Source of the DNA: Photobacterium frigidiphilum
GTDB taxonomy: Bacteria > Pseudomonadota > Gammaproteobacteria > Enterobacterales > Vibrionaceae
Reading direction: 5' to 3'
NCBI RefSeq assembly: GCF_003025615.1
Contig: NZ_PYMJ01000003.1
Span: 124,001 to 188,000 of the forward strand
DNA: 64,000 nt
Part shown: in pieces, positions 47,669 through 56,705 of the stretch
Position numbering within the stretch: the first letter of the stretch is position 1
Layout of the letters: every line of letters starts with the position of its first letter
Position numbers and translations under genes: made by a program
Notes under the pieces: generated by a model
What the model saw: only the letters and a program-made list of their open reading frames with translations
Databases searched by the model: none
Told to the model about the DNA's origin: nothing

Positions 47669-47696
47669 ACCAGCCTCGTCATGGGGCTGGTTTTTC
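47669..47696 (+). terminator. Terminator after gbpA
   Basis: ACCAGCC (47669-47675) pairs with GGCTGGT (47685-47691), followed by more T, shortly after the gbpA stop. Confidence 0.85.
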
Positions 47697-47750
47697 TGCT
47701 TGTCTAGATTCTAAATATGTTCAATGTCTAAACTCAAGGCTAATAGTATT

Positions 47751-48287
47751 ATGAGAACCCATTATGATATTTTGACCCGAGTACTGCACTGGATTATGGC
47801 TGCGGTCATTATATATGCAACATGTGCTGGCTATATCATGCATCTCGTCGTCGATTCTTCCCCCCGTATTTTTAACTTCTTGTCTGTACTAAATATTTCT
47901 CTTGCAACAGTGGGAGCGGCTATTTTCATTGTTCGTTTTATTTGGAGCTTCCTACGTCCGACAGTCCACAGCATTAAACAGAGTGATTCATTGCAGAATA
48001 AGATGGCGCACTTAGCCCATTCTCTCCTGTATTTTATGATGTTTAGTGTATTTACGAGTGGTTTTCTGATGCTAAAAACTGGGTATGATTTGTTTTGGTT
48101 AATCCCTGTCAATAATGTGATTAGTAATCCAGAGATCAATGCTTTTTTCTTTATGGTGCACAGATTCAGTTGTGTAATGTTGGCACTATTAGTCGTTGTG
48201 CATGCATCAGCAGCGTTACATCATCACTATAAGCGAAAGAATAACGTACTTCATAGTATGGTAGGGCCCGCGATAAAGGTGAGGTAG
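47751..48287 (+). CDS. Cytochrome b561-type membrane protein
   Basis: A 178-aa four-helix membrane protein of the bacterial cytochrome b561 family, carrying electrons between quinol and periplasmic acceptors. Likely heme-ligating histidines are in YDILTRVLHWIMA (His about 13), and in the later helices (HSLLYFMM, MVHRFSCVM, VVVHASAALHHHY). The ATG at 47751 is preferred over one nine codons upstream. The last codons and TAG stop run into a TACCCAAG-family repeat end at 48283-48297. Confidence 0.85.
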   Translation: MRTHYDILTRVLHWIMAAVIIYATCAGYIMHLVVDSSPRIFNFLSVLNISLATVGAAIFIVRFIWSFLRPTVHSIKQSDSLQNKMAHLAHSLLYFMMFSVFTSGFLMLKTGYDLFWLIPVNNVISNPEINAFFFMVHRFSCVMLALLVVVHASAALHHHYKRKNNVLHSMVGPAIKVR

Positions 48288-48297
48288 CTTGGGTATA
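48283..48297. repeat. Single end of the TATACCCAAG repeat
   Basis: GGTAGCTTGGGTATA is the inverted terminal sequence of the 264-bp element at 21482-21745. It supplies the TAG stop of the cytochrome b561 gene, so insertion or excision here has probably altered that gene's 3' end. Confidence 0.65.
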
Positions 48298-48409
48298 CCA
48301 CTATTACTGGTTGGTAAAAGTAATTTGTATTTTATGATGATTATCATTCATGTGGAAATAAATATACTGTGTCCTCTTCTTCAACAGCAGCACGAAAACG
48401 AGGCAAAAG

Positions 48410-48739
48410 ATGGGTTGGGTATTTTTATTATTAGGTGTGCTCGCAGAAGCAACATCGCATGTAGCATTGAAAGCAACTAACGGTTTTACTAACCCCTTGC
48501 CTAGCGCCATCGTAATTCTTGGTCATCTGACTGCATTTTTGTTTTTAGGTCAAGCAATGAAAAATCTGCCCGTCGGTGTTGTTCATGCGTCTTGGGCAGG
48601 GCTTGCGATTATATTGGTTACGCTGATGTCGAATATTATTTATAAGCAGCATTTAGATGCCAAGGTATGGCTGGGGATGGTCGTGATTGGTATTGGTATT
48701 GCCATTATTAACCTCTCTTCAGTTCCTCATACGCATTAA
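48410..48739 (+). CDS. Small multidrug resistance (SMR) family transporter
   Basis: A 109-aa four-helix protein of the EmrE/SugE family. The membrane glutamate is Glu13-14 region in LGVLAEATSHVALK, and the family signature AWAG-like segment appears as HASWAGLAIILV. It probably exports cationic compounds or guanidinium as a dual-topology dimer. Whether it is an EmrE- or SugE/Gdx-type cannot be settled. GAGG precedes the ATG. Confidence 0.88.
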   Translation: MGWVFLLLGVLAEATSHVALKATNGFTNPLPSAIVILGHLTAFLFLGQAMKNLPVGVVHASWAGLAIILVTLMSNIIYKQHLDAKVWLGMVVIGIGIAIINLSSVPHTH

Positions 48740-48759
48740 GTTTTATCTTAGGGGGAATT

Positions 48760-49005
48760 ATGAATCAACAACGGGCAGAAAATCTCTACTTTTATCTTAG
48801 GCAGCAGCACGCACCGCAAAAAGATATTAATGCGGTGCTTAAGCTGTTAAAGCAAAATTACAGCATCGATTTGGCACAATTAGAAAAACGGTACCGTAAA
48901 ACGTTAGGTTATTCACCCAACCGATTTGATATTAATACTTATGGCACCGCCGGTTCACGTACGATGAATCAAACACGGCAGATGCAAAAAAATGAAATGC
49001 ACTAA
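48760..49005 (+). CDS. Unrecognised 81-aa cytoplasmic protein
   Basis: No family recognised. The protein is charged and helical, with Leu/Lys heptad-like spacing in residues 5-45 and a polar C-terminal tail. A strong AGGGGG ribosome site 6 nt before the ATG supports expression; it is 20 bp downstream of the SMR gene. A decayed copy of its last 35 codons lies at 49739-49846. Confidence 0.65.
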   Translation: MNQQRAENLYFYLRQQHAPQKDINAVLKLLKQNYSIDLAQLEKRYRKTLGYSPNRFDINTYGTAGSRTMNQTRQMQKNEMH

Positions 49006-49014
49006 AGGTGAAAT

Positions 49015-49133
49015 AGCAACTTATCCGCCTGAGGCATTCACCTCACTCACCCGAAAATGCGAATAAGTTAACCCAATCTAAAATCGTTACAGGATCGTTA
49101 TCAATATGCTGATTAGATTCTAGTTGCTTTAAA
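49015..49133 (-). pseudogene. Relic of an L-serine deaminase gene
   Basis: About 118 bp align without large gaps to 51732-51848 inside the intact sdaA gene. On the minus strand it reads [19 protein letters not shown] and DWVNLFAF in the sdaA frame. It then loses frame through one inserted G and hits a stop. Most differences are at third codon positions, suggesting an origin in a diverged homologue or long decay. Neither end of the gene is present. Confidence 0.85.
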
Positions 49134-49338
49134 GCAGATCATCGATGCCTACGCTATTTTGTAACGTACTTTAAAAACAGACATTGCTCACCCCATCACG
49201 CCTTCAGAAATAGTTTGAGGTTCGTCATTAACCATTATTCCGCCTGTACTGACCATGTGAGTTCTGTCTTTTATCACTATTATAAAGCTAACTCGGTTGA
49301 ACTTATGTACAGCCACTTGAATAGAAGAAGTATTGATT

Positions 49339-49707
49339 ATGCGTTATTTCAAAAGATTATCTTTAGTATTGCTAACTATGGTGGCGACACTTTCTACCGC
49401 TTATGCATCAGACACCGCGGTCATTGAAATTGTCACACTAAAACTGAAAGCGGGTGTTTCATATACTGAGTTTGCTCCAATTGATAAAGCAGTCGAAGAC
49501 CAACATGTTGCTAAACAGTCTGGGTTCATTTCACGCGAATCGGCCGCTGGGGAGAATGGAGAGTGGCTTGTAATTGTACATTGGGAATCTACAAAGGATG
49601 CTGATGCATCAATGGCTTCATTTATGAATGCCCCTGCATCTCAGAAGTTTGTCGATAATATTGATGGTTCTACTATGGTTATGAAGCGTTATTCTAAGAC
49701 ACCGTAA
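49339..49707 (+). CDS. Secreted ABM-like dimeric alpha/beta-barrel protein
   Basis: A 122-aa protein with a signal peptide (residues 1 to about 23, ending AYAS) and a single antibiotic-biosynthesis-monooxygenase-like domain (ferredoxin-like fold; VIEIVTLKLKAG strand, then EDQHVAKQSGFISRES and WLVIVHWES). Function unknown; periplasmic placement is unusual for this fold. It is flanked by two gene relics, and the relic on its 3' side makes a hairpin that could terminate it. Confidence 0.7.
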   Translation: MRYFKRLSLVLLTMVATLSTAYASDTAVIEIVTLKLKAGVSYTEFAPIDKAVEDQHVAKQSGFISRESAAGENGEWLVIVHWESTKDADASMASFMNAPASQKFVDNIDGSTMVMKRYSKTP

Positions 49708-49738
49708 ATCGGCTGAGGTGGTTTTGTTGCAATAAAGC

Positions 49739-49846
49739 CTAAAACGGTGGGTTATTCACCCACCGTTTTGATATTAATACTTATGGTGCTGCAGGCTCAC
49801 GCACGATAAACCAAACATGGCAAATGCAAAAAATACAATGCACTAA
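49739..49846 (+). pseudogene. Decayed copy of the 3' end of the 81-aa gene
   Basis: Aligns almost without gaps to 48897-49004, the last 35 codons and stop of the gene at 48760-49005. A 1-nt deletion after the CCC codon destroys the frame, and no 5' part or start is present. Confidence 0.85.
49741..49769 (+). terminator. Hairpin formed inside the gene relic
   Basis: AAAACGGTGGGT (49741-49752) pairs perfectly with ACCCACCGTTTT (49758-49769) across 5 nt, giving a 12-bp stem ending in T4. The parent copy (48898-48926) has only a weak version, so the relic's substitutions and deletion created or perfected it. It sits 34 bp after the ABM-like gene. Confidence 0.65.
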
Positions 49847-49863
49847 AAGCAAGATAATGTGGC

Positions 49864-50232
49864 TTAGCCACCTTTAGCGATCTTTATTAGTGTTTCGATA
49901 AAGGTTTTCACTGCTTTAGTATGTTCAAATTCGAATGCAAGACCATAGTGAACTTCAGTTCGACCGGTATTCACTCGTGTTGGAAAGCGTGTCATGTCTG
50001 CATTGTGATAATACGAATATTTAACAGATACCCCATCTAACCCTGATAATTCATTAGCGAAAACTTCAAATGCAGGACGAATAATAAGTTGTGGGTTGTG
50101 ATTATCGATACAAAGATAAAATGGCTCTTTTAAACTAGGTAACATGTATTCTGTTATCTTTTTAATCTTGAAGTTTGTGCGGCACTCCAACGTTTTTAAC
50201 GCCTCTTCCATGTCGCTATGTGCGATAGCCAT
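49864..50232 (-). CDS. Unrecognised 122-aa conserved-looking protein
   Basis: No named family recognised. It is a soluble alpha/beta protein without signal or membrane segment, with distinctive segments such as YLCIDNHNPQLIIRPAFE and YHNADMTRFPTRVNTG that look conserved rather than random. GAGGAA lies before the ATG. It stands alone on the minus strand between a relic and the esterase gene. Confidence 0.7.
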   Translation of the reverse strand: MAIAHSDMEEALKTLECRTNFKIKKITEYMLPSLKEPFYLCIDNHNPQLIIRPAFEVFANELSGLDGVSVKYSYYHNADMTRFPTRVNTGRTEVHYGLAFEFEHTKAVKTFIETLIKIAKGG

Positions 50233-50458
50233 ATTGTGTTCCTCGTGCTGAAATAGCGTTTAAATTACGTATTTGGTATAAGGCTCTAGATTGCACGAAT
50301 ATTGGCTTGGAAACTATAGTGTTGCCTTGAATAAATCCTTTAATTTCTCTTAAGTTCTTAACTTAACCAAGATGCAGGAGTAATCGAATCCAATTCTGGT
50401 CATGTTTCAACATTTCAGTGTATGGTTAGGTATCTTCAAATAAAATGAAAATGGACGA

Positions 50459-51124
50459 ATGACAACTCTTAATTGCGTGGAAGTAGAACCGCAAGTAACA
50501 GCTAGCGCTGCTGTTATCTGGCTTCATGGCTTAGGATCAAATGGTCATGATTTTGAATCAATTTTACCTGAATTAAAACTTCCACAAGATGCACCTGTGC
50601 GGTTTATTTTCCCACACTCGCCGTCTATTGCCGTTACGATTAACGGTGGTATGGTGATGCCTGCTTGGTATGATATTTTAGAAATGGGCGCTGGACGTAA
50701 GCTAAACGTTCAACAGTTGTTAGATTCAGCTAATCAAGTGGTCGAGTTAATTGAGCGCGAACGTGCTCGTGGTATTGCCAGCGATCGTATTATTATTGCA
50801 GGCTTCTCTCAAGGTGGTGCTGTTGCTTACCAAGCGGCATTGAGTTATCCAGACAAGTTGGCAGGCTTATTAGCATTATCAACGTATTTCCCAACCTCTG
50901 ATTCCATCGAATTTAGTGATGCTAATCGTGAGTTACCGATTGAAGTTATGCACGGTAGCCATGATCCAGTGGTATTACCGTCAATGGGTAAAGATGCTTT
51001 AGCTGCACTGAACTCGGCGAATTTTAATCCCAACTGGCGCACTTATCCAATGGAGCACAATGTATGTCTAGAGCAGATACAAGATATAGCGGCATGGTTT
51101 AAGCACACGTTGAATTTAGGCTGA
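50459..51124 (+). CDS. Carboxylesterase / acyl-thioesterase-type hydrolase
   Basis: A 221-aa alpha/beta hydrolase of the phospholipase/carboxylesterase (acyl-protein thioesterase-like) family. The oxyanion strand is VIWLHGLGSNGHDFE (about 19-33), the nucleophile Ser is in GFSQGGA (about 119), the acid Asp in HGSHDPVV (about 168) and the His in MEHNVC (about 200). Cytoplasmic, with no signal peptide. The ribosome site is weak. Substrate unknown. Confidence 0.9.
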   Translation: MTTLNCVEVEPQVTASAAVIWLHGLGSNGHDFESILPELKLPQDAPVRFIFPHSPSIAVTINGGMVMPAWYDILEMGAGRKLNVQQLLDSANQVVELIERERARGIASDRIIIAGFSQGGAVAYQAALSYPDKLAGLLALSTYFPTSDSIEFSDANRELPIEVMHGSHDPVVLPSMGKDALAALNSANFNPNWRTYPMEHNVCLEQIQDIAAWFKHTLNLG

Positions 51125-51154
51125 GATGTTTTTAAGCTATGAAGGTTGATTAGA

Positions 51155-51190
51155 AAAAGAAGGAGCATAATGCTCCTTCGTTTTGTTTAC
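51155..51190. terminator. Bidirectional terminator between esterase and sdaA
   Basis: A 9-bp stem GAAGGAGCA/TGCTCCTTC (51159-51167 and 51171-51179) with a 3-nt loop, A-rich before and T-rich after, lies between two convergent genes. Confidence 0.88.
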
Positions 51191-51202
51191 GCTTACTTTT
51201 GT

Positions 51203-52573
51203 TTATTCACAAGGCGGAGCAAGGTGGATAACAGCTAGCCCACCCAGTGATGTTTCACGGTATTTTCTGTTCATGTCTTTACCGGTTTGATACATAGTAT
51301 CGATCACTTTATCGAGAGAAATACGTGATTTACTGTTTCGCTTTAATGCCATACGTGAGGCATTAATAGCCTTCATCGCGCCCATTGCATTACGTTCGAT
51401 ACAGGGGATTTGTACAAGTCCACCAATGGGATCGCACGTCATACCTAAAGAGTGCTCCATGGCAATTTCAGCGGCCATGCAAATTTGTTCATTACTTCCG
51501 CCTCGTATTGCCGTTAGACCTGCAGCGGCCATTGACGACGATACGCCAACTTCACCTTGACAGCCCACTTCAGCACCTGAAATGGAGGCATTCATTTTAT
51601 ATAACATGCCAATGGCTGCAGATACTGCTAAGAAATCTTTTATTTGCTCTATTTCTAAGGTGTTAATGAATTTGTTGTAGTACATCAATACGGCAGGAAT
51701 AACACCAGCTGCACCGTTAGTTGGTGAAGTAACAACTTGCCCGCCTGCGGCATTCTCTTCACTTACCGAAAATGCGAATAAGTTAACCCAATCTAAAATA
51801 GTCATAGGATCGTTATCAATATGCTGATTAGATTCTAATTGTTTTAAAAGAGCGGGTGCCCGGCGAGTTACATGTAATCCGCCTTCTAAGATTCCTTCCT
51901 TATGGAAGCCTCTTTCCATACAGTCAGACATGATATGCCAAATTTTATTGGCTCTTTCGTCAAATTCGTCTTGGCTTCTAAAGGTTAATTCGTTGTCTTG
52001 CACTAAGCGACCAATACTTAATCCGTCACGTTCAGCCATAAGTAGAATATCGTCAGCAGATTTGAAAGGGTAGGCAACGGTAGTTTCGACAGTCGCCCCT
52101 TTATTTTGCATTTCTGCTGCAGTCGCAATGAATCCACCGCCTATCGAGTAATAGGTTTCACTTTCTAACTCATTACCTTCTTTATCGATTGCAGTGATCA
52201 TCATGCCGTTTTCGTGCAAAGGAAGGTTGGTGGTATGAAATACAATATCTTCCTCAGCAGTAAATGGGACTGTTTTCTGGCTTGCTAAAGGTAATGTATT
52301 ACTTTTATGCGCATTAAGCATTGTTAGGTTGGCAACTTCAATATCGATAGTGTCGGGCTTATTACCCATTAGACCAAGAAACACGGCGCGATCGGTATGG
52401 TGTCCTTTTCCTGTTAACGATAAAGAACCGTATAAATCAACCCGTACAGTATGAACAGTTTCTAGCTTAGGCAGAATTTTTTGGCAGAACTCAAATCCCG
52501 CGATCATAGGACCATTAGTGTGGGAGCTGGATGGACCAACACCAATTTTATAAATATCAAAAACAGACAACAT
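51203..52573 (-). CDS. sdaA: L-serine ammonia-lyase (iron-sulfur type)
   Basis: Deaminates L-serine to pyruvate using an oxygen-sensitive [4Fe-4S] cluster. The 456-aa single-chain enzyme has the N-terminal beta domain ([13 protein letters not shown] about 11-23) and the C-terminal alpha domain. The latter has [21 protein letters not shown] (positions about 329-349) and cluster cysteines in [21 protein letters not shown] (about 380-400). SdaB is the equivalent name in some species. A frameshifted 118-bp copy of an internal part lies at 49015-49133. Confidence 0.96.
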   Translation of the reverse strand: MLSVFDIYKIGVGPSSSHTNGPMIAGFEFCQKILPKLETVHTVRVDLYGSLSLTGKGHHTDRAVFLGLMGNKPDTIDIEVANLTMLNAHKSNTLPLASQKTVPFTAEEDIVFHTTNLPLHENGMMITAIDKEGNELESETYYSIGGGFIATAAEMQNKGATVETTVAYPFKSADDILLMAERDGLSIGRLVQDNELTFRSQDEFDERANKIWHIMSDCMERGFHKEGILEGGLHVTRRAPALLKQLESNQHIDNDPMTILDWVNLFAFSVSEENAAGGQVVTSPTNGAAGVIPAVLMYYNKFINTLEIEQIKDFLAVSAAIGMLYKMNASISGAEVGCQGEVGVSSSMAAAGLTAIRGGSNEQICMAAEIAMEHSLGMTCDPIGGLVQIPCIERNAMGAMKAINASRMALKRNSKSRISLDKVIDTMYQTGKDMNRKYRETSLGGLAVIHLAPPCE

Positions 52574-53000
52574 AATGGTTTTTCCCTATTTTTTATGTCG
52601 ATATAGAGCTGGTGACACAGCTATATTCATGTACCAATAATACTAAGTATGTGCGTAATATTTTTATTATGCTTATTATCATAACGAAGCAAACAGAGAG
52701 GGGTAAGTACAGAGTCATGTTAATGTGATGTTGCAGTGTGTTATCTTTAGTATTCCCTAGCAAACACTAGATTATCACGTTGATGTGTGAGTATTTTAGA
52801 TAATTATTGGGGTTTTCTGTCACTCTAAGGTGCAATATCAATGCGCACTCTGTTGCGTGTCTTTTCATTATAGGCTCATGAGAAATCCCGTTTCTTATGG
52901 TTTATTTTGAGACAATTCTCATTTTTGAGTTAAGGTTTTCTGTAAACTGCCACTAAGTTTAAGTATTAAAGTTAACCACACAAGTTATGAAAGGTATTTA
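52574..53000. other. Divergent promoter region of sdaA and a small membrane gene
   Basis: A 427-bp AT-rich gap. It should contain both promoters; no gene, clear operator or repeat was recognised. Confidence 0.5.
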
Positions 53001-53210
53001 ATGGACAGATATTACGCCCGTTTTTCATCTAACCACCCTTGGTTACACTTGTCATTTTTAGCGATCGTAGCGGCTATTTTTAGCATCAGTTGTTATCAGT
53101 TATTGGTTAATGAAGAATTAATATTTGCCATCGGCTTAGTGGTACCTGTCGTGATTATTCCGCTTTTTGCAATGGCTGCAAATTATAAACGAAAGTATAT
53201 GCACGATTGA
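53001..53210 (+). CDS. Small two-helix membrane protein
   Basis: A 69-aa protein with two hydrophobic helices (about 15-35 and 41-60) and a basic C-terminus, so an N-in/C-in inner-membrane hairpin is likely. AAAGG lies upstream of the ATG. No family recognised. Confidence 0.6.
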   Translation: MDRYYARFSSNHPWLHLSFLAIVAAIFSISCYQLLVNEELIFAIGLVVPVVIIPLFAMAANYKRKYMHD

Positions 53211-53373
53211 ATGAAGGGCTTGCCACTATAGCTGCCAATAGTTTAACTGCATATTTAAGTGCCTATCCTGCAGATATTCAAGCAATAACGAGCTTTGTTA
53301 TAGTACTAAAGCTATGAGGTTTTTTGATACGATTAGGTGTTTACTTTAGCTCTTTGAGGGCGTCATCTAATAA

Positions 53374-53394
53374 GCCTCCGGCTTTGCCGGAGGT
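53374..53394. terminator. GC-rich hairpin after the GH31 gene
   Basis: CCTCCGGC/GCCGGAGG with a 3-nt loop (core 53375-53393) is very stable and lies 17 bp after the minus-strand GH31 stop. The T-run is poor, so it may act with Rho or as a 3' stabiliser. Confidence 0.6.
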
Positions 53395-53410
53395 CATTTA
53401 ACTAAAGGAA

Positions 53411-56380
53411 CTAGATTTTGGTTACTGTATAGGAGTTGCTATTGTCAAACAACGTAATGCGATATGTACCTTCCCCCTCACGGATATCTATGTCAGCCCC
53501 GTTAAGTTCAAAACTACCGTCTGAGCCGTTATCTCCAAAGTTTTTTCTCCAGTCACCGAAAACATCGAACTTGAACTGTTCGTTACTGCTAGCACCAAAG
53601 CTAACTTCAACTTGCCAAGTATAGTCTGCGATTAGAGTCATCTCTGTACTAGCCCAGTTATTATTGGTACCACGGACAGCAAGGCTGGGTTGGTTCGATG
53701 CAAAACCGCAGTTGTGCTGACACTGCGTAGTTGTGATCTCGATGGTCTTGATATTCTCCACCGATTCGACTCCTGTTCGTATCGAAATGACGCTACCTTC
53801 TTTAATCCAGCCTTTTGCTCCATCGGCTTCCAATGCAATACGATTCGCCAAGCTAGTGAGTGGTGAGCCATTTAGGGTGACAGTGGCGCTGTCGTCAGAA
53901 TTGATCAGATAACGTACTTCGTTGTTACGACTACTGAGTGCTCCGGCAAAGTTGCCATGCGCGGTGTCGATGGTAATTTGGACCCCGTTGCTGATCGGCG
54001 TTTGGTTGATCAAGGTTTCGCGTACCAGGTAATGCGGTACGCTGTTGGTGTCGTAAGAGTCAACTGTAGTACCGTCATCTTCATATAAGGTGAAGCTGCT
54101 GGCTTTGTCTGACGGGAAGACTTTAACGATCAACTCATCATGACGGGAACCGTCTTTGCGGTGACCAAATACATCCTTTGTTTGTGCGTCGACATACATC
54201 ATTGGAATGATGGCTCCAGCACGAACATAAGTCGGTACGCGATTGCGGTTTTCTGAAGGGATCCACTGGTTCACATTTGGCAAGGTTATACCGTTTACGG
54301 TATCGTATTTTTCTAGGGTGTGGTAGTTGTACCAAGACCCAGTAGGCAGATAGACGTCGCGTGTTTCTTTAAACTGGGTAGTCAGGCTAGCGACTAGGAT
54401 ATCTTTCCCTATCATCTTTTGATCTGCTTTACCGCTCAGCGTTTGATCATCCTGATAATAAAAAGGCATTGGCGCGATTACTGGCTCTCCATATTTATAG
54501 GCTCGATGGGCCAGAGAATAGTAGTAAGGGATCAGCTCGTAACGCTGGCGTAAATTGCTCAGATTACCCACGATATTACCTATCAGCGCCGGAGATGTTT
54601 CAGTTATAATGCAGTCGCTTCCTGTCGCTCCGGGCATTCCGCAGTTATTACCGTGAGGGCGCAACGGAATATCTAGCCAAGCCGCATTGGCAAACCAGAG
54701 ACTGTACATTTCATTTTCGCTGTAGCCAGTTCCTGGCTCAATAGCTGTGTCTTTATTACCTTTATCGTCGAATTTGCGCCAAAACCCACCAATATCCGAG
54801 CTGTAGTAGTCAATGCCAGCAAAGGACATTTGCATAGCTGCATTATAGTGCATGTTCATATGATCGAGACGACCACCTATATCACCAGACCATAAACCAA
54901 CGCCATAGCGTTGAGAGCCCACCGTACCTGCACGAGCAATGGAGTAAGGTCGCTGTGGGTTTTCGGCATGGTTACGCACGTAGCCGTCATAGATCGACTT
55001 ACTCCACAACAGGTTGTGGACATTATTGTAGTCGGCGTGGTTACCGTTGGCATAACAGGAGTTTGGACGAAAATCTTCTGGTTCACCTAAGTCGGTCCAG
55101 TGGCCCAAAATACCCAAATCGATGATGTTAGGTTTGCGCACATTGTCGTGCCACCAAGCGGCTGCCGCATTGTTCGACCAATCAATCATGCCGCTGATGC
55201 CAAACCAATTATTAAATTCGGTAGCATCGCTAGTGCCGCAGTTTTTGGCAAAACCGTCGTGAGCGGTCATACCATCGTAGTTGGTGCCACCATAATTACC
55301 TTGTTTGGAGACGTATGATTCTTCGATGGTGATTAGCCCGATGTCGTCTTTTTTCAAACTGGCTACTTTACTCGCAGGATTGGGAAAAGCTTGCTCATCA
55401 AAAGACAAGTCGCCCATAGGGTTAGCATCACTGTTATTTTGCCAAGCGTGTTTGAAACCAAACCAAGCTACATCCAAAAGGGCTCCGTCGAGTGGGAAGT
55501 TTTTTTGACGTAATGTTTTGATGGTATCGTCCAGCTCAGCCCAATTGTCGTAGGAAAATTCGGATACCCACATCCCCAATGCTTTTTTTGGCAATACTGG
55601 TGGACGGCCTACCAGTTCCATGAAATCGCTGCGCAAATCGGGAAGATCCGCTCCGCTCATATAGTAGAGGTTGGTTTCAGCTGCATTTTTGTTGCGGATT
55701 TCCCACCATTCTCGGGAAAGGTTGAAATCATTTTTGAATTTGGAATCAAGGAACAAAGCATAGTTGATGTTGGTGCCAACGGCATACAACACAGGGAACT
55801 GCAAGCGTGGTGTTGTGGCTCCGGCATAAGCTCCGTCGCTGTACGTCACGCTGCTAAAGGTGTTGCCTCGGTCATCCGGTGTACTGAACCCTCCGGCTTC
55901 TAACCATTCACCGTTGACCTGACCACCGTTATTCAGATCAATAGAGGCAAAGGTTTGACCCAAACCGTATACTGAATGCATACCGAGATTGTGAACGGAA
56001 GCGCCATTCCAAGTGTTATCATAGATTGCGGGACAAATAGTGGCACTCTGCTTATTGTTTTGATTTAGTTCGTTAATGGAGATGCAACCGTTGTTGCTGT
56101 CTACACTAACGCTCAGCTCTTTCGTGTTGAAGCCATTATCGTTGGGGTTATAGACCTTTGGTCCTGAGTAATCTTTCTTAAACACCATGGCAGTATTTTT
56201 TATTGTCGATTCACCGATAGTATTGCTGTGATGGCGAAAAGAAATGTGTATCAGGTCGTCGTCAAGTATTTCAATAACAGTACTGGCTAAACCATAATTA
56301 ACAACATACGGTTCAGGAATCGAAGCAAAAGATAAACTAGGTGTTAGCATGCAACAAACTGCTAATAAATTTTTTTTCAT
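53411..56380 (-). CDS. Secreted GH31 glycosidase with C-terminal carbohydrate-binding domain
   Basis: A 989-aa exported enzyme with signal peptide (1 to about 19, ending SFA). The GH31 core has an N-terminal beta-sandwich, then the barrel with nucleophile Asp430 (WTDLGE) and acid/base Asp529 (SSDIGGFW). Beta-sandwich domains follow (about 650-870), and a final 100-residue module begins near LAVRGTNNNWASTEM and ends DNSNSYTVTKI, resembling starch-binding CBM modules. Likely an alpha-glucosidase or transglucosidase acting outside the cytoplasm on alpha-glucans. Transcribed alone; ribosome site weak. Confidence 0.9.
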   Translation of the reverse strand: MKKNLLAVCCMLTPSLSFASIPEPYVVNYGLASTVIEILDDDLIHISFRHHSNTIGESTIKNTAMVFKKDYSGPKVYNPNDNGFNTKELSVSVDSNNGCISINELNQNNKQSATICPAIYDNTWNGASVHNLGMHSVYGLGQTFASIDLNNGGQVNGEWLEAGGFSTPDDRGNTFSSVTYSDGAYAGATTPRLQFPVLYAVGTNINYALFLDSKFKNDFNLSREWWEIRNKNAAETNLYYMSGADLPDLRSDFMELVGRPPVLPKKALGMWVSEFSYDNWAELDDTIKTLRQKNFPLDGALLDVAWFGFKHAWQNNSDANPMGDLSFDEQAFPNPASKVASLKKDDIGLITIEESYVSKQGNYGGTNYDGMTAHDGFAKNCGTSDATEFNNWFGISGMIDWSNNAAAAWWHDNVRKPNIIDLGILGHWTDLGEPEDFRPNSCYANGNHADYNNVHNLLWSKSIYDGYVRNHAENPQRPYSIARAGTVGSQRYGVGLWSGDIGGRLDHMNMHYNAAMQMSFAGIDYYSSDIGGFWRKFDDKGNKDTAIEPGTGYSENEMYSLWFANAAWLDIPLRPHGNNCGMPGATGSDCIITETSPALIGNIVGNLSNLRQRYELIPYYYSLAHRAYKYGEPVIAPMPFYYQDDQTLSGKADQKMIGKDILVASLTTQFKETRDVYLPTGSWYNYHTLEKYDTVNGITLPNVNQWIPSENRNRVPTYVRAGAIIPMMYVDAQTKDVFGHRKDGSRHDELIVKVFPSDKASSFTLYEDDGTTVDSYDTNSVPHYLVRETLINQTPISNGVQITIDTAHGNFAGALSSRNNEVRYLINSDDSATVTLNGSPLTSLANRIALEADGAKGWIKEGSVISIRTGVESVENIKTIEITTTQCQHNCGFASNQPSLAVRGTNNNWASTEMTLIADYTWQVEVSFGASSNEQFKFDVFGDWRKNFGDNGSDGSFELNGADIDIREGEGTYRITLFDNSNSYTVTKI

Positions 56381-56705
56381 ATTAAATTAATCCATAGAGC
56401 TAACTAATGTGCACGTGTATATGCATATGCATTTTCTATGTATTAGCACTAATAAAGCTCCTCCTTGACTCTACGCCCCCTTGGAATATTTTAATATTTG
56501 TGATAAGCGCTCCGTTTTGTAGGGCTTTGTTGCCTACTAAAGCTTTGTGGTCTTTTTGTACGATTAGGTGATCCGATAGCGATTGGGCATCACTAGGTAA
56601 GTAAAACGGCTTAAAATAGAACCACCGAACAACATTTCCTTTGACTAATTTACAATGTCTCTCTTGTGTAATGGATTAGCTTTTTCATGGCTTTAGCTGC
56701 TGAAT
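56381..56705. other. Promoter region of the GH31 gene
   Basis: A 325-bp gap between two minus-strand genes, holding the GH31 promoter. On the minus strand AAGGAGGAGC (56457-56466) resembles part of a MalT box, but the match is short and single. No gene or repeat found. Confidence 0.45.

Noticed and set aside
56457..56466. MalT-box-like decamer before the GH31 gene
   Set aside because: A single imperfect match without the paired boxes seen at real MalT promoters.
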